From NCBI RefSeq assembly GCF_043195135.1, contig NZ_JBAFWP010000007.1: 64,000 nucleotides of DNA. One strand, given 5' to 3'. Below are positions 50,763 to 60,211 of this stretch, in pieces (the first letter of the stretch is position 1; each line of letters opens with the position of its first letter). The position numbers were made by a program, and so were the translations under genes. Below the pieces are notes generated by a model. That model was given only the letters and a program-made list of their open reading frames with translations, was not told the origin of the DNA and searched no databases. The stretch comes from NCEH01 sp043195135. GTDB taxonomy: Bacteria > Pseudomonadota > Alphaproteobacteria > Rhizobiales > Xanthobacteraceae.

Positions 50763-51704
50763 TTACTCCGCCGCCGTATGAAAGGCGCCGCGCAGCGCCT
50801 GCGCCCGCTGTTCGGCGGCCCGCGCCAAGTCCTCGAGCCGGGTCCGCCGGGCGTCCTCCAGCCATGCCAGCCATTCCGCAAATCCCGCGCCGGACCGGGC
50901 GGACAGGGTAATCACGCGGGCCGTGGGATTGATGCGCGCGATATTCGCGACGATGGCGTCGAAATCCACGTCGAGATGCGGCAGCAGGTCCGCCTTGGTG
51001 AGCAGCACCAGATCGGCGCCCTGGAAGATATCCGGATATTTCAGCGGCTTGTCCTCGCCCTCTGTGACGGAGAGGAGGGTGATGCGCGTGTCCTCGCCGA
51101 GATCGAACGCCGCGGGACACACCAGATTGCCGACATTTTCGATGAACAACACGCCGCCGGCCGGGAGCGGCAGCCGCTCCATGGCGTGGCCCACCATGTG
51201 CGCGTCCAGGTGGCAGCCCTTTCCGGTGTTGATCTGGACCGCGGGAAAACCCACGGCGCGAATGCGTTCGGCATCGTTCGCGGTCTGCTGGTCGCCCTCG
51301 ATGACGGCGGCCGGAACGCGGCCGGCGAGCGCTTTCAGGGTCTCCACCAGCAGCGTCGTCTTGCCGGCGCCGGGACCTGCGAGCAGGTTCAGGGCGAACA
51401 CCCCGTCCGCCGCGAGCCGGGCCCGGTTCTGCGCTGCGAATCCGTCGTTCTTGGCCAGGATATTCTGCTCGATCTCCACCATGCGGCGCGCATCAAGGCC
51501 GGGCGCGTGGCTGTGCTGCGGCCGGGCCGGCTCGCCGGCGTCGTGGGGATGGTCGTGGGAATGGGAATGCCCGTGCGCATGCTTGTGATGGTGCGTCCCC
51601 GTGGGGGCGTCCGCATCATGGGAATGGGCGCCCTGCCCCGGCTGCGCCGCATCGGGACCGGACAGGGTGACGGCATCGGATCCACAACCGCAGGCGACGC
51701 ACAT
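50763..51704 (-). CDS. hypB: Hydrogenase nickel incorporation protein HypB
   Basis: 313-residue GTPase delivering nickel to the large subunit. N-terminal CVACGC high-affinity Ni motif; a His-rich stretch with 14 histidines between residues 27 and 66, likely a nickel store; P-loop GPGAGKTT at 110-117; metal-site Cys-His in TGKGCHLDAHM. Its start shares one base with the hypA stop (TGATG). Confidence 0.95.
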   Translation of the reverse strand: MCVACGCGSDAVTLSGPDAAQPGQGAHSHDADAPTGTHHHKHAHGHSHSHDHPHDAGEPARPQHSHAPGLDARRMVEIEQNILAKNDGFAAQNRARLAADGVFALNLLAGPGAGKTTLLVETLKALAGRVPAAVIEGDQQTANDAERIRAVGFPAVQINTGKGCHLDAHMVGHAMERLPLPAGGVLFIENVGNLVCPAAFDLGEDTRITLLSVTEGEDKPLKYPDIFQGADLVLLTKADLLPHLDVDFDAIVANIARINPTARVITLSARSGAGFAEWLAWLEDARRTRLEDLARAAEQRAQALRGAFHTAAE

Positions 51705-52045
51705 CACACGACCTCCAGGTCTTTGATTTTCATCTCGGTACCGCCGTTGGGCACCAGCCGTTCGCCGCCGCAGGCGGGGCACGGGTCGAGCCGCCCGGCG
51801 AGCGGCACCGTCGTTCCGCAGGTGAAGCACCAGGCGGTGCCGCTCTCTTCGAGCATCACCAGCTCGGCGCCTTCGGCAAGCGAGCCGCGCATCACGACAT
51901 CGAAGCCGAAGCGCAAGGCCTCGGGCTCGACGCCGGCGAAAGCGCCGATCGCCAAGCGTACCCGCGTGACGCGCGAAAAATTCTGCGCCTGTGCCGCATC
52001 TTCCAGAGCGGCACGCAGGCTCTCGCACAGCGCCATCTCGTGCAT
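51704..52045 (-). CDS. hypA: Hydrogenase nickel incorporation protein HypA
   Basis: 113-residue partner of HypB. MHEMALCESL gives the N-terminal Ni ligand His2, and CFTCGTTVPL with CPACGGERL forms the zinc site (two CxxC). Starts one base after the hupK stop region and couples to hypB. Confidence 0.95.
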   Translation of the reverse strand: MHEMALCESLRAALEDAAQAQNFSRVTRVRLAIGAFAGVEPEALRFGFDVVMRGSLAEGAELVMLEESGTAWCFTCGTTVPLAGRLDPCPACGGERLVPNGGTEMKIKDLEVV

Positions 52046-52046
52046 G

Positions 52047-52997
52047 TCAGGCCTCCGGTACGAAATGGAGGGTCAGCGGAACACAGGGATTGACCGCGCA
52101 TTCGGCAATCCGCGCCAGCATCTGCGCCTCTCGCCGCGCCGGCAAGGCCGCGAGCATCTGCGCGAACAGGCCGCCGGGCGCGAGGTTCCAGGCGCTCGGG
52201 GTGCGCACGCGATAGGCGAGAACACGGCCGTCTTTCACCGTCGCACGATGAACGAGCATCCCTCGCGCCGCCTGCGCATAGCCGATCCCCGCCCCGGCTT
52301 GCCCATGAAGCCTCGCGTCGCGGCCGCCCTGCGCCATCCACAGCAGATCGACGATCCGCGCGAGCAGGCGCGCGAACAGGCTCGCCCCTTCCTTCTGGAG
52401 CAGCGCGCGGATCACCGGCGCGACGCGCACGCGTGCCAGAACCGTGGCCTCGTGGCGGGACGAAGGCGCGTCCTCCATCAGGGGCGAATCCAACGCTTCC
52501 ACATCCATTGGGGGAAGCGCGGCCCGGCCCCACGCGGGGTCCAGGCGCTCGCGCAGGTCGCGCAGCAGCCCTGCGGTCGGCGTCGGCGCGCGGGCCAGCC
52601 AGGCGTCCAGATCGGAGAGCGAGAATGCCGGCAGATCGTCCCCGCCGCAGACATGTCGCGCCAGCTCCGCCGGCATCCCACGTCCGAGCAGGGCAAGGCC
52701 GGTTCTGTCGGAGGACATGCCGAGCATGCCGGGCCAAAGATGAAACAGCGCGACCCCGTGGTCGCGCACGGTCTCGGCCCGCATCGCGCCGGCGTTTTCG
52801 GCGTCGGGCACTCCGAGCGCATGGCATGCGGCGGCATGGTGCGCGGCCCCGCAGAGATTGAACAGGCGCGGCAGCAGCTCCAGCGCTTCTTCCACGCGCC
52901 GGCCCACCAGCAGCGGCTCGGGATCGGGCATCGGCACGCTGGTGAAGTGCCAGCCCGCCGCGATACCGGGCCGCGCGATGGTCAAAGCTTCGGTCAT
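52047..52997 (-). CDS. hupK: Hydrogenase accessory protein HupK
   Basis: 316-residue HupK/HoxV-type protein, a distant relative of the hydrogenase large subunit that assists active-site assembly. LPRLFNLCGAAHHAAACHAL recalls the large-subunit L1 region but lacks the four ligand cysteines as a set; a C-terminal VNPCVPLTLHF resembles the DPCxxC region with one Cys. Overlaps the upstream fusion gene by four bases. Confidence 0.85.
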   Translation of the reverse strand: MTEALTIARPGIAAGWHFTSVPMPDPEPLLVGRRVEEALELLPRLFNLCGAAHHAAACHALGVPDAENAGAMRAETVRDHGVALFHLWPGMLGMSSDRTGLALLGRGMPAELARHVCGGDDLPAFSLSDLDAWLARAPTPTAGLLRDLRERLDPAWGRAALPPMDVEALDSPLMEDAPSSRHEATVLARVRVAPVIRALLQKEGASLFARLLARIVDLLWMAQGGRDARLHGQAGAGIGYAQAARGMLVHRATVKDGRVLAYRVRTPSAWNLAPGGLFAQMLAALPARREAQMLARIAECAVNPCVPLTLHFVPEA

Positions 52998-53863
52998 GCC
53001 GGCTCCGCTGCCGGGCGCGCGCCGGCGGCGGCGCCGAAGATCAACTCACGGCGCGTGGGCTGGGTCGAAAGCACCGGCCGTTGCTCCGCGCCGTCCGGCG
53101 ATGCGGCGTCATCGCGCGAAGCCGCAGCCTCCGCGGCTTCGAGCGCCGCCAGTTCCTCGGTGCGGCGACGGCGGATTTCGGCCGTCGGCGCGCCCTCCTC
53201 GCGGTTCGCGGGATCGAGCAAAGCGATCAACGCCGCCTGGGCGGTTTCCGTGGCCTGGAGCATCGAGGTGAAGTCGAACATGGGCGAAAACAGCGAGCAG
53301 GCCTTGTAGGGGCCGGTTTCCGGGCGGTTCGCGCCGAGAAATTCATACCAGCCCGAGGGAAAGGCGATCAGCTCCTTGGTGCCGGTCGCAAGGCGGGTCC
53401 AGTCCTCGTCCGGGCCGGGCAGCAGGACGAGGTTCATGAACCAGGGGGTGACCAGCATGCCGAAAACCCTGCCCTCGTGGACGCGGAAGCCCACGGCCTT
53501 CACCGACAAGGTCTCGTTGACGATGGGAACGCCACGCATCTGGCCCGCGTGAATCTCGCGGAACGCGGCTTCCAGGCGCGGCGGCACCGTGCGGACAATC
53601 TCCTCCAGGCGCGGATCGACAGCCGGCGCGGGCGCGGCGGCGCCCCCCTCTCCCTGGTCGAGCACCATGAATTGGTCGCGCTCGCCATCGCACACCGGGC
53701 AGCGCCACTGCTCCGGCAAGTCGACGAACGCGGTGCCGGCGGGAACCTGCCAGGTCTCGCACCCCTCGGCGGGGTCATAGACGTGCCAGCACACCTTGCA
53801 TTCCAGGCGGGTCTTCGGATCGAGCCCGCCGTTCGCGCCGCGAAACGAACCTTCAAACCGCAT
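52994..53863 (-). CDS. hupJ: Rubredoxin-HupJ fusion (hydrogenase assembly)
   Basis: 289-residue two-domain protein. Residues 15-70 are rubredoxin with Cys22, Cys25, Cys55 and Cys58 binding one iron (HupI/HoxR type). Residues about 85-235 are the HupJ/HoxT (HybE-like) chaperone for the small subunit: FREIHAGQMRGVPIVNETLSV and MLVTPWFMNLVLLPGPDEDW. In many rhizobia hupI and hupJ are separate genes, so the fusion is notable. The C-terminal 50 residues are Arg/Glu/Ala-rich and end in a poorly conserved tail. The gene overlaps hupK by four bases. Confidence 0.88.
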   Translation of the reverse strand: MRFEGSFRGANGGLDPKTRLECKVCWHVYDPAEGCETWQVPAGTAFVDLPEQWRCPVCDGERDQFMVLDQGEGGAAAPAPAVDPRLEEIVRTVPPRLEAAFREIHAGQMRGVPIVNETLSVKAVGFRVHEGRVFGMLVTPWFMNLVLLPGPDEDWTRLATGTKELIAFPSGWYEFLGANRPETGPYKACSLFSPMFDFTSMLQATETAQAALIALLDPANREEGAPTAEIRRRRTEELAALEAAEAAASRDDAASPDGAEQRPVLSTQPTRRELIFGAAAGARPAAEPA

Positions 53864-53872
53864 GATCGGTCC

Positions 53873-54718
53873 TCATCGCATGGCCTCGAGCACTTCGCTC
53901 AGCCGTTCGGCGGAATCGGCGATGTCTTCCGGCGCGGCGCAGGCGACCTCCGGCAGATCGGTGATTTCAAGCGTGTCGAGGATCAGCATGTCTGTGGAAT
54001 TGTAATACCGCACGCGCCAGACATCGCGCCGCGCCGCCGCGTCGATCCGGCAATTGCCGTAGCCGCGGGACAGAATGGTGAGGCCGCCGACGCCGACCGC
54101 CGCGTCGATCAGCGCTAGATCCTCGGGCGTGTGCGGGAGGAGGGAGAAATTGATCACATGGGGCGGCGTTCCCGGCGCGCGCGCTTCGGTGCGGTGGGCG
54201 ATCTCCGCGATGACCGGCGGCGCGTTGACGACCCCGGAGCGCGGCCGGGCGGTATCCGCCAGATCGATTTCCCAATGCGCGGGAAAGGCCCGCAGAAGGG
54301 CGCCGCGGGGAAAGGCTCCGACCTCGATCCGGTCCACACCGTCGGCGCCGCGCACCCGCCAGACCCCGGCGAAGGTCGCCTCCTGGATTTCCAGCGGCGC
54401 ACCGCCGCCGCTGACGCGCACGGCGACTTCGCCCTCGCCCAGCGCCTCGTCGATCAGCCGCCGGTTCGCCGCGTCGAAGCCGGCCAGCGAGACGGAAGCA
54501 TGGGCGCCGGGTTTCCAGCTCTCCAAAGCCCGCTGCACCTCCTCCAGGGCAGCGAAGGCCGGCGCATGGCGGGCCTTGTCTTCTACCTCCGGAAGATGGG
54601 GTTCATAGACGCGCATGCCCGAGGGCATGGGCAGGTAGGCGAGGCCGTCTGCGCCCTCGGTCTGGCTGCCGGGCCCGAACCCGATCGGCGGCTGGGTGGC
54701 GATGGGAAGCGATGCCAT
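53873..54718 (-). CDS. hupH: Hydrogenase expression/formation protein HupH
   Basis: 281-residue HupH/HyaF-family protein (HoxQ in Ralstonia), needed for small-subunit maturation under oxygen in studied species. MPSGMRVYEPHLPEVE near the N-terminus and VGGLTILSRGYGNCRI plus WRVRYYNSTDMLILDTLEI are family regions. No catalytic motif recognised. Ten bases after hupG. Confidence 0.88.
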   Translation of the reverse strand: MASLPIATQPPIGFGPGSQTEGADGLAYLPMPSGMRVYEPHLPEVEDKARHAPAFAALEEVQRALESWKPGAHASVSLAGFDAANRRLIDEALGEGEVAVRVSGGGAPLEIQEATFAGVWRVRGADGVDRIEVGAFPRGALLRAFPAHWEIDLADTARPRSGVVNAPPVIAEIAHRTEARAPGTPPHVINFSLLPHTPEDLALIDAAVGVGGLTILSRGYGNCRIDAAARRDVWRVRYYNSTDMLILDTLEITDLPEVACAAPEDIADSAERLSEVLEAMR

Positions 54719-54728
54719 TGCGCGATCC

Positions 54729-55148
54729 TCAATGGGTCATACAGGCATCGGCGAGCACCGTGCCGAGCCGGGTGAGATATTCGTCCCAATCGCGCATGCG
54801 GGCGATGGACCCGATGGGATCGCCGTCACGCAGCACCACGATCGCCGGAAGGGCGAGGGCGAGGGCCTCGCGCAGGGCGCGTTCGATTGCTGGCCCGGCC
54901 ACCGCGCCGGTCAGAGGGCGTCGCCCGCCCTCGAGCGCCCGCACCAGCTCGGGCAGCACCGCCGCGATGTCGGGCGTCTCCATGTGCGATTTTCCGTACG
55001 CCGGCAGGAACAGCAGCCGGTCGCGGGGATCGGTGCCGAGATCCTCGGGCGTATCCACATAGGCATAGCCATGGGTGGTGATGAGCCGCTGGACCAGGGG
55101 ATGGAGCGCAGCCGCGGCGGGCGGGATCTCGGATGCTATCTCGGGCAT
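54729..55148 (-). CDS. hupG: Hydrogenase accessory protein HupG
   Basis: 139-residue HupG/HyaE-family thioredoxin-like protein without the CxxC pair. RDRLLFLPAYGKSHMETPDIAAVLPELV is typical. Thought to chaperone the Tat-exported small subunit. Its start shares one base with the hupF stop (TGATG). Confidence 0.87.
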   Translation of the reverse strand: MPEIASEIPPAAAALHPLVQRLITTHGYAYVDTPEDLGTDPRDRLLFLPAYGKSHMETPDIAAVLPELVRALEGGRRPLTGAVAGPAIERALREALALALPAIVVLRDGDPIGSIARMRDWDEYLTRLGTVLADACMTH

Positions 55149-55477
55149 CAGGCTTCCTTTCGGCCGGCGGCCAGGGCGGCGGCAAGGTGGGGCGGCAATT
55201 GTGGTTCGCGGTCGAGATCGGCGAACGCGGCATCGAGCGCCGCGCTTGGGCCGGCGCCGGTGATGACGGCGGATAGGGCGGCGAGCGCTTCGGCGATGAG
55301 GCGCGCCTCGCGGGCATCCAGAACCCGCCGGGCCGACCCCAGAAAGACCAGGACGTGGTCGCCGATCCCCGCCTCCGGAACGAGGCAGAGGTCGATCCGC
55401 TCCACGCCCGCTTCGCTTTCGCACCGGGCGAAGTCACCATTGCGTTCAAGGATGCGCATGGGCACGCCGACGCACAT
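55148..55477 (-). CDS. hupF: Hydrogenase assembly chaperone HupF (HypC family)
   Basis: 109-residue HypC paralogue. MCVGVPMRI gives the essential Cys2. In Rhizobium HupF protects the large subunit under oxygen; the same role is inferred here. The tail beyond residue 75 is extended as in other HupF proteins. Two bases after hupD. Confidence 0.9.
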   Translation of the reverse strand: MCVGVPMRILERNGDFARCESEAGVERIDLCLVPEAGIGDHVLVFLGSARRVLDAREARLIAEALAALSAVITGAGPSAALDAAFADLDREPQLPPHLAAALAAGRKEA

Positions 55478-55479
55478 GC

Positions 55480-56103
55480 TCAGGCCCCCTCGCTTCTGAG
55501 GGCGAGGACGCGTTCATCGCCGATGCGGCAGGCGTCCTCTGCGCTGGGGCGACCGGATTCATAGGCGTAGCGGGCGACCGCCGGGGCGAGCACCGCATCG
55601 TCGGTCTGGGTGCGCGGCGTGAGCGTGACGCCGAATGCGTCGCGCAGCAACGACACCACGTGCGCGGCCGCGGGCGCCACCTGCGCCGCCACCACCTCTG
55701 TCAGGCCGCCGCCGTAATCATCCAGCGTGTGGGGCTGCACCCCCACCAGACGCAGGACACGGGGCGCGCAGCCGCGCAATTGAAGCAAGGCCAGGACTTC
55801 CTGAAAGCCGGTCTGGTGCAGGCTCACCTTGCGGGCGCCGAGCACCGCGGGAACCTCGTCGTCGCTCAGCAGGTGCAGCGTGCCGGGCGGCAGGCCGTAA
55901 TCGACGGCATCGACGATCACCACGATGTCGGCGTCTTCCAGATGCGGCAGCAGATAGAGGCCCTGTGTGCCGCCATCCAGCAGCGTGACGGCATCGGGCA
56001 TGACGAAGTCGCGGTCTATGGCCTCGACCACCCGCACGCCGAACCCCTCATCCGCCCAAAGGATGTTGCCAATTCCAAGCACGAGGATGCGATCGTCGGC
56101 CAT
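55480..56103 (-). CDS. hupD: Hydrogenase maturation endopeptidase HupD
   Basis: 207-residue HyaD/HybD-family protease that removes the C-terminal peptide of HupL after nickel insertion. Nickel-sensing ligands align with HybD Glu16, Asp62 and His93 as Glu19 (WADEGFG), Asp65 (VDAVDYG) and His96 (SLHQTG). First gene of the second transcription unit, 57 bases from a predicted sigma-54 start. Confidence 0.94.
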   Translation of the reverse strand: MADDRILVLGIGNILWADEGFGVRVVEAIDRDFVMPDAVTLLDGGTQGLYLLPHLEDADIVVIVDAVDYGLPPGTLHLLSDDEVPAVLGARKVSLHQTGFQEVLALLQLRGCAPRVLRLVGVQPHTLDDYGGGLTEVVAAQVAPAAAHVVSLLRDAFGVTLTPRTQTDDAVLAPAVARYAYESGRPSAEDACRIGDERVLALRSEGA

Positions 56104-56170
56104 GCGACGCCTTTCTCCCTGGGACGCTCCCGATGCGGTCTGCCGCCGCGGTTTTTTCGACTTGGTCTAA

Positions 56171-56186
56171 TACAAGACCCGTGCCA
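56171..56186 (-). promoter_or_regulatory. Sigma-54 promoter upstream of hupD
   Basis: On the minus strand TGGCAC-GGGTC-TTGTA matches the -24/-12 consensus except T for C at the -12 GC. The inverted repeat TTTGC-CGGATC-GCAAA (56191-56206) lies just upstream. A start near 56160 would leave a 57-base leader before hupD. Confidence 0.65.
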
Positions 56187-56313
56187 GCCCTTTGCCGGAT
56201 CGCAAAATGAGCGCGGACAAGGCCCGGCCCTCGCCACCTACCTGCCCGGTGCCCGCTCTTTGTCAGGAAAGTGTCCATAATTGGGAGAAAATGGAAATAA
56301 ACCTTCCAAATAA

Positions 56314-56338
56314 AAAGGCGCGACATATGCCGCGCCTT
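56314..56338 (-). terminator. Terminator after hupC
   Basis: AAAGGCGCG-GCATATGT-CGCGCCTTT followed by TTATTT on the minus strand, 25 bases after the hupC stop. It separates the structural genes from the accessory genes and would lower expression of the latter. Confidence 0.8.
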
Positions 56339-56363
56339 TCGATCCGCCCGATGACAGGGTCGG

Positions 56364-57116
56364 CTAGTCCGGGTCGTCGTCCCGGAATGTGCGGTAGCCA
56401 TTGGTGATGGCCGAGACCATGCTCTGGCGGGACATGATGTCCTCCCGGATCACCGAATAGACGTGGATGATTACGAACACGATGAACACCCACATGCCGA
56501 GGTGGTGGAAGGTGTGCACATTCATGCTTCCGCCCAAGGCCGGAATGATCCAGCCGAACAGCCGGTCCTGCCAGCTGCCGAGCCCCTCGCCCTCGGAATA
56601 GAGGGCGAACCCGGTTCCGATCATGAACAGGCCGCACACCACCATCACCCAGAACATGAACACCTGGGCGAGCGGGTTATGACCCATGAACTTCAGGGGG
56701 CGCGGCTTGAGGAAGGCATACCATTTCACCTCGATCAGCAGGCCGCGCCAGAAGCTCGCCTTCCAGAACGGGAAGGTGAAAAGCTCCCGCGCGTATTGGT
56801 TGCCCACCAGCGCCCACAAGGCGCGTCCGATGAAGCCGATGGCGAAGATATAGCCCGCCGCGAAATGCACGAACCGGATCGTCCCCATCATGTAATGGGC
56901 GCTGGCTTCCCCCGACAGCGTCGGGAGCGGCGAGCCGATGAGATAGCCGGTGACGCACAGCACCAGGATGGACAGGGCATTGACCCAATGCCACAGGCGC
57001 ACCGGCGCCTCGTACACGTAAACGGTGGTGAGTTTCCGCGATCCGCTGACCGGCGGGGATGACCCCGCCGGGGAAGCGTGGGAAGGCGCGCCCGCGCCGA
57101 GGGAGGTATCGGTCAT
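56364..57116 (-). CDS. hupC: Ni/Fe-hydrogenase b-type cytochrome subunit
   Basis: 250-residue membrane diheme cytochrome b that anchors HupSL and passes electrons to quinone. Four main membrane segments. Candidate heme ligands are His43 (RLWHWVNALSI), His84 (FVHFAAGY), His201/204/205 (NVHTFHHLG) and His218 (IIHVYSV). The first 28 residues are a Ser/Pro/Gly-rich extension. ATG 57116, with GGGGAGGGGGC upstream. Confidence 0.94.
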   Translation of the reverse strand: MTDTSLGAGAPSHASPAGSSPPVSGSRKLTTVYVYEAPVRLWHWVNALSILVLCVTGYLIGSPLPTLSGEASAHYMMGTIRFVHFAAGYIFAIGFIGRALWALVGNQYARELFTFPFWKASFWRGLLIEVKWYAFLKPRPLKFMGHNPLAQVFMFWVMVVCGLFMIGTGFALYSEGEGLGSWQDRLFGWIIPALGGSMNVHTFHHLGMWVFIVFVIIHVYSVIREDIMSRQSMVSAITNGYRTFRDDDPD

Positions 57117-57128
57117 CGCCCCCTCCCC

Positions 57129-58939
<1,811 letters not shown>

Positions 58940-58943
<4 letters not shown>

Positions 58944-60022
58944 TTGGCGTCTCCCTTATGCTGGGCGCGCTTCAGGGCGCTGACCGCTGCGTGCACCGCC
59001 ACGGCGCCGCCCACGACGCCCGCAGCCGCGAGCCCGATCTGATCCGCATTGGCTTCCACGCCGAAGCCCCTGCCGTTGATGTCCGCGAGGCGCGCGTACC
59101 AGGAGCCCTTGTCCCAGAAGCCGTCCTCCGAGCAGCCGATGCAGCCGTGCCCGGCCTGGATCGGGAAGGAAACGCCGTCGTTCCAGCGCACGGTGGAGCA
59201 GGCGTTGTAGGTGGTCGGGCCCTTGCAGCCCATCTTGTAGAGGCAATAGCCCTTGCGGGCGCCCTCATCGTCGAACTTCTCGACATACTGGCCGGCGTCG
59301 AAATGCGGGCGCCGGTAGCATTTGTCGTGGATGCGCTGGGAATAGAACATCTTCGGCCGACCCTGGCGGTCCAGCTCGGGAATGCGGTCGAAGGTGAGCA
59401 TGTAGGTGATGACGCCGGTCATCACTTCGGCGATGGGCGGGCAGCCCGGCACCTTGATGATGGGCTTGTCGAAGATCACCTCGTGCACCGGCGTGGCGCG
59501 GGTAGGGTTCGGCCGCGCCGCCTGCACGCAGCCGTAGGAGGCGCAGGAGCCCCAGGAGATGATGGCCTTGGCGTCCTTGGCCACCTTCTTCAACTGGTCC
59601 ACGAACGGCTTGCCGCCGATGATGCAATACATGCCGTCTTCGTTGAGCGGCGGATTGCCTTCCACCGCGAGGATGTAATTGCCCTTATATTTGGTCATCA
59701 CCTCGTCGAGGATGGCTTCCGCCTGATGGCCCGCCGACGCCATGAGCGTGTCGTCATAGTCGAGCGAGATCATGGAGAGCACCACATCCTTCACCAGCGG
59801 ATGGGCGGAGCGGATGAAGCTCTCCGAGCAGCAGGTGCATTCCAGCCCGTGCAGCCACAGCACCGGAAGGCGCGGCTTGGTTTCCATGGCATGGGCGATC
59901 TGCGGCGCGAGTTCCGGGCCGAGGCCGAGCGCGGCGGCGGTGAGCGAGCAATATTTCAAGAACGAGCGGCGGGTGATGCCCTGCCGCCGCATGACATCAT
60001 AAAAGGTTTCGAGGCCGACCAT
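58940..60022 (-). CDS. hupS: [NiFe] uptake hydrogenase small subunit (six-Cys, O2-tolerant type)
   Basis: 360-residue FeS subunit with a Tat signal (RRSFLK, residues 18-23; cleavage after AHA-45) and a C-terminal membrane anchor (about 328-350). The proximal-cluster cysteines are Cys62, Cys64, Cys65, Cys160, Cys165 and Cys194. Subtracting the 45-residue leader gives 17, 19, 20, 115, 120 and 149, exactly the E. coli Hyd-1 positions including the two extra ones. That predicts a 4Fe-3S cluster and oxygen tolerance. Transcribed from a sigma-54 promoter 64 bases upstream. Confidence 0.97.
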
Positions 60023-60085
60023 GCGGCGTCCCTCCTGGTGGTGCTCTCACGCCATCGCGTCGAGGCGATGCGCTGAGGCTCCATC

Positions 60086-60101
60086 AGCAACCCGCGTGCC
60101 A
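60086..60101 (-). promoter_or_regulatory. Sigma-54 promoter upstream of hupS
   Basis: On the minus strand TGGCAC-GCGGG-TTGCT is a perfect -24/-12 match. Start would lie near 60074, about 50 bases before the hupS ATG. HoxA/HupR encoded in this cluster is the likely activator. Confidence 0.85.
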
Positions 60102-60118
60102 GTTCTTATGTTTAGCAA

Positions 60119-60131
60119 TATCAAGGCGTTG
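60119..60131. promoter_or_regulatory. IHF-like site at the hupS promoter
   Basis: TATCAAGGCGTTG fits the IHF consensus WATCAANNNNTTR at every fixed position. It lies 17 bases upstream of the -24 element, where a bend would bring a distal activator to sigma-54 RNA polymerase. IHF control of hup promoters is known in other alphaproteobacteria. Confidence 0.6.
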
Positions 60132-60211
60132 GATCGGTGGATGGGCATCCGGTGCGGAAAGTGGCACCTCACTTTGCAGCCGGGGCGGAAAGCGCGTGAC
60201 CGGTTTTGCGG

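Noticed and set aside
60162..60176. A plus-strand TGGCAC...TTTGC that resembles a -24/-12 element inside the hypF-hupS gap
   Set aside because: The spacing is one base too long (GC falls one position late) and no plus-strand gene follows.
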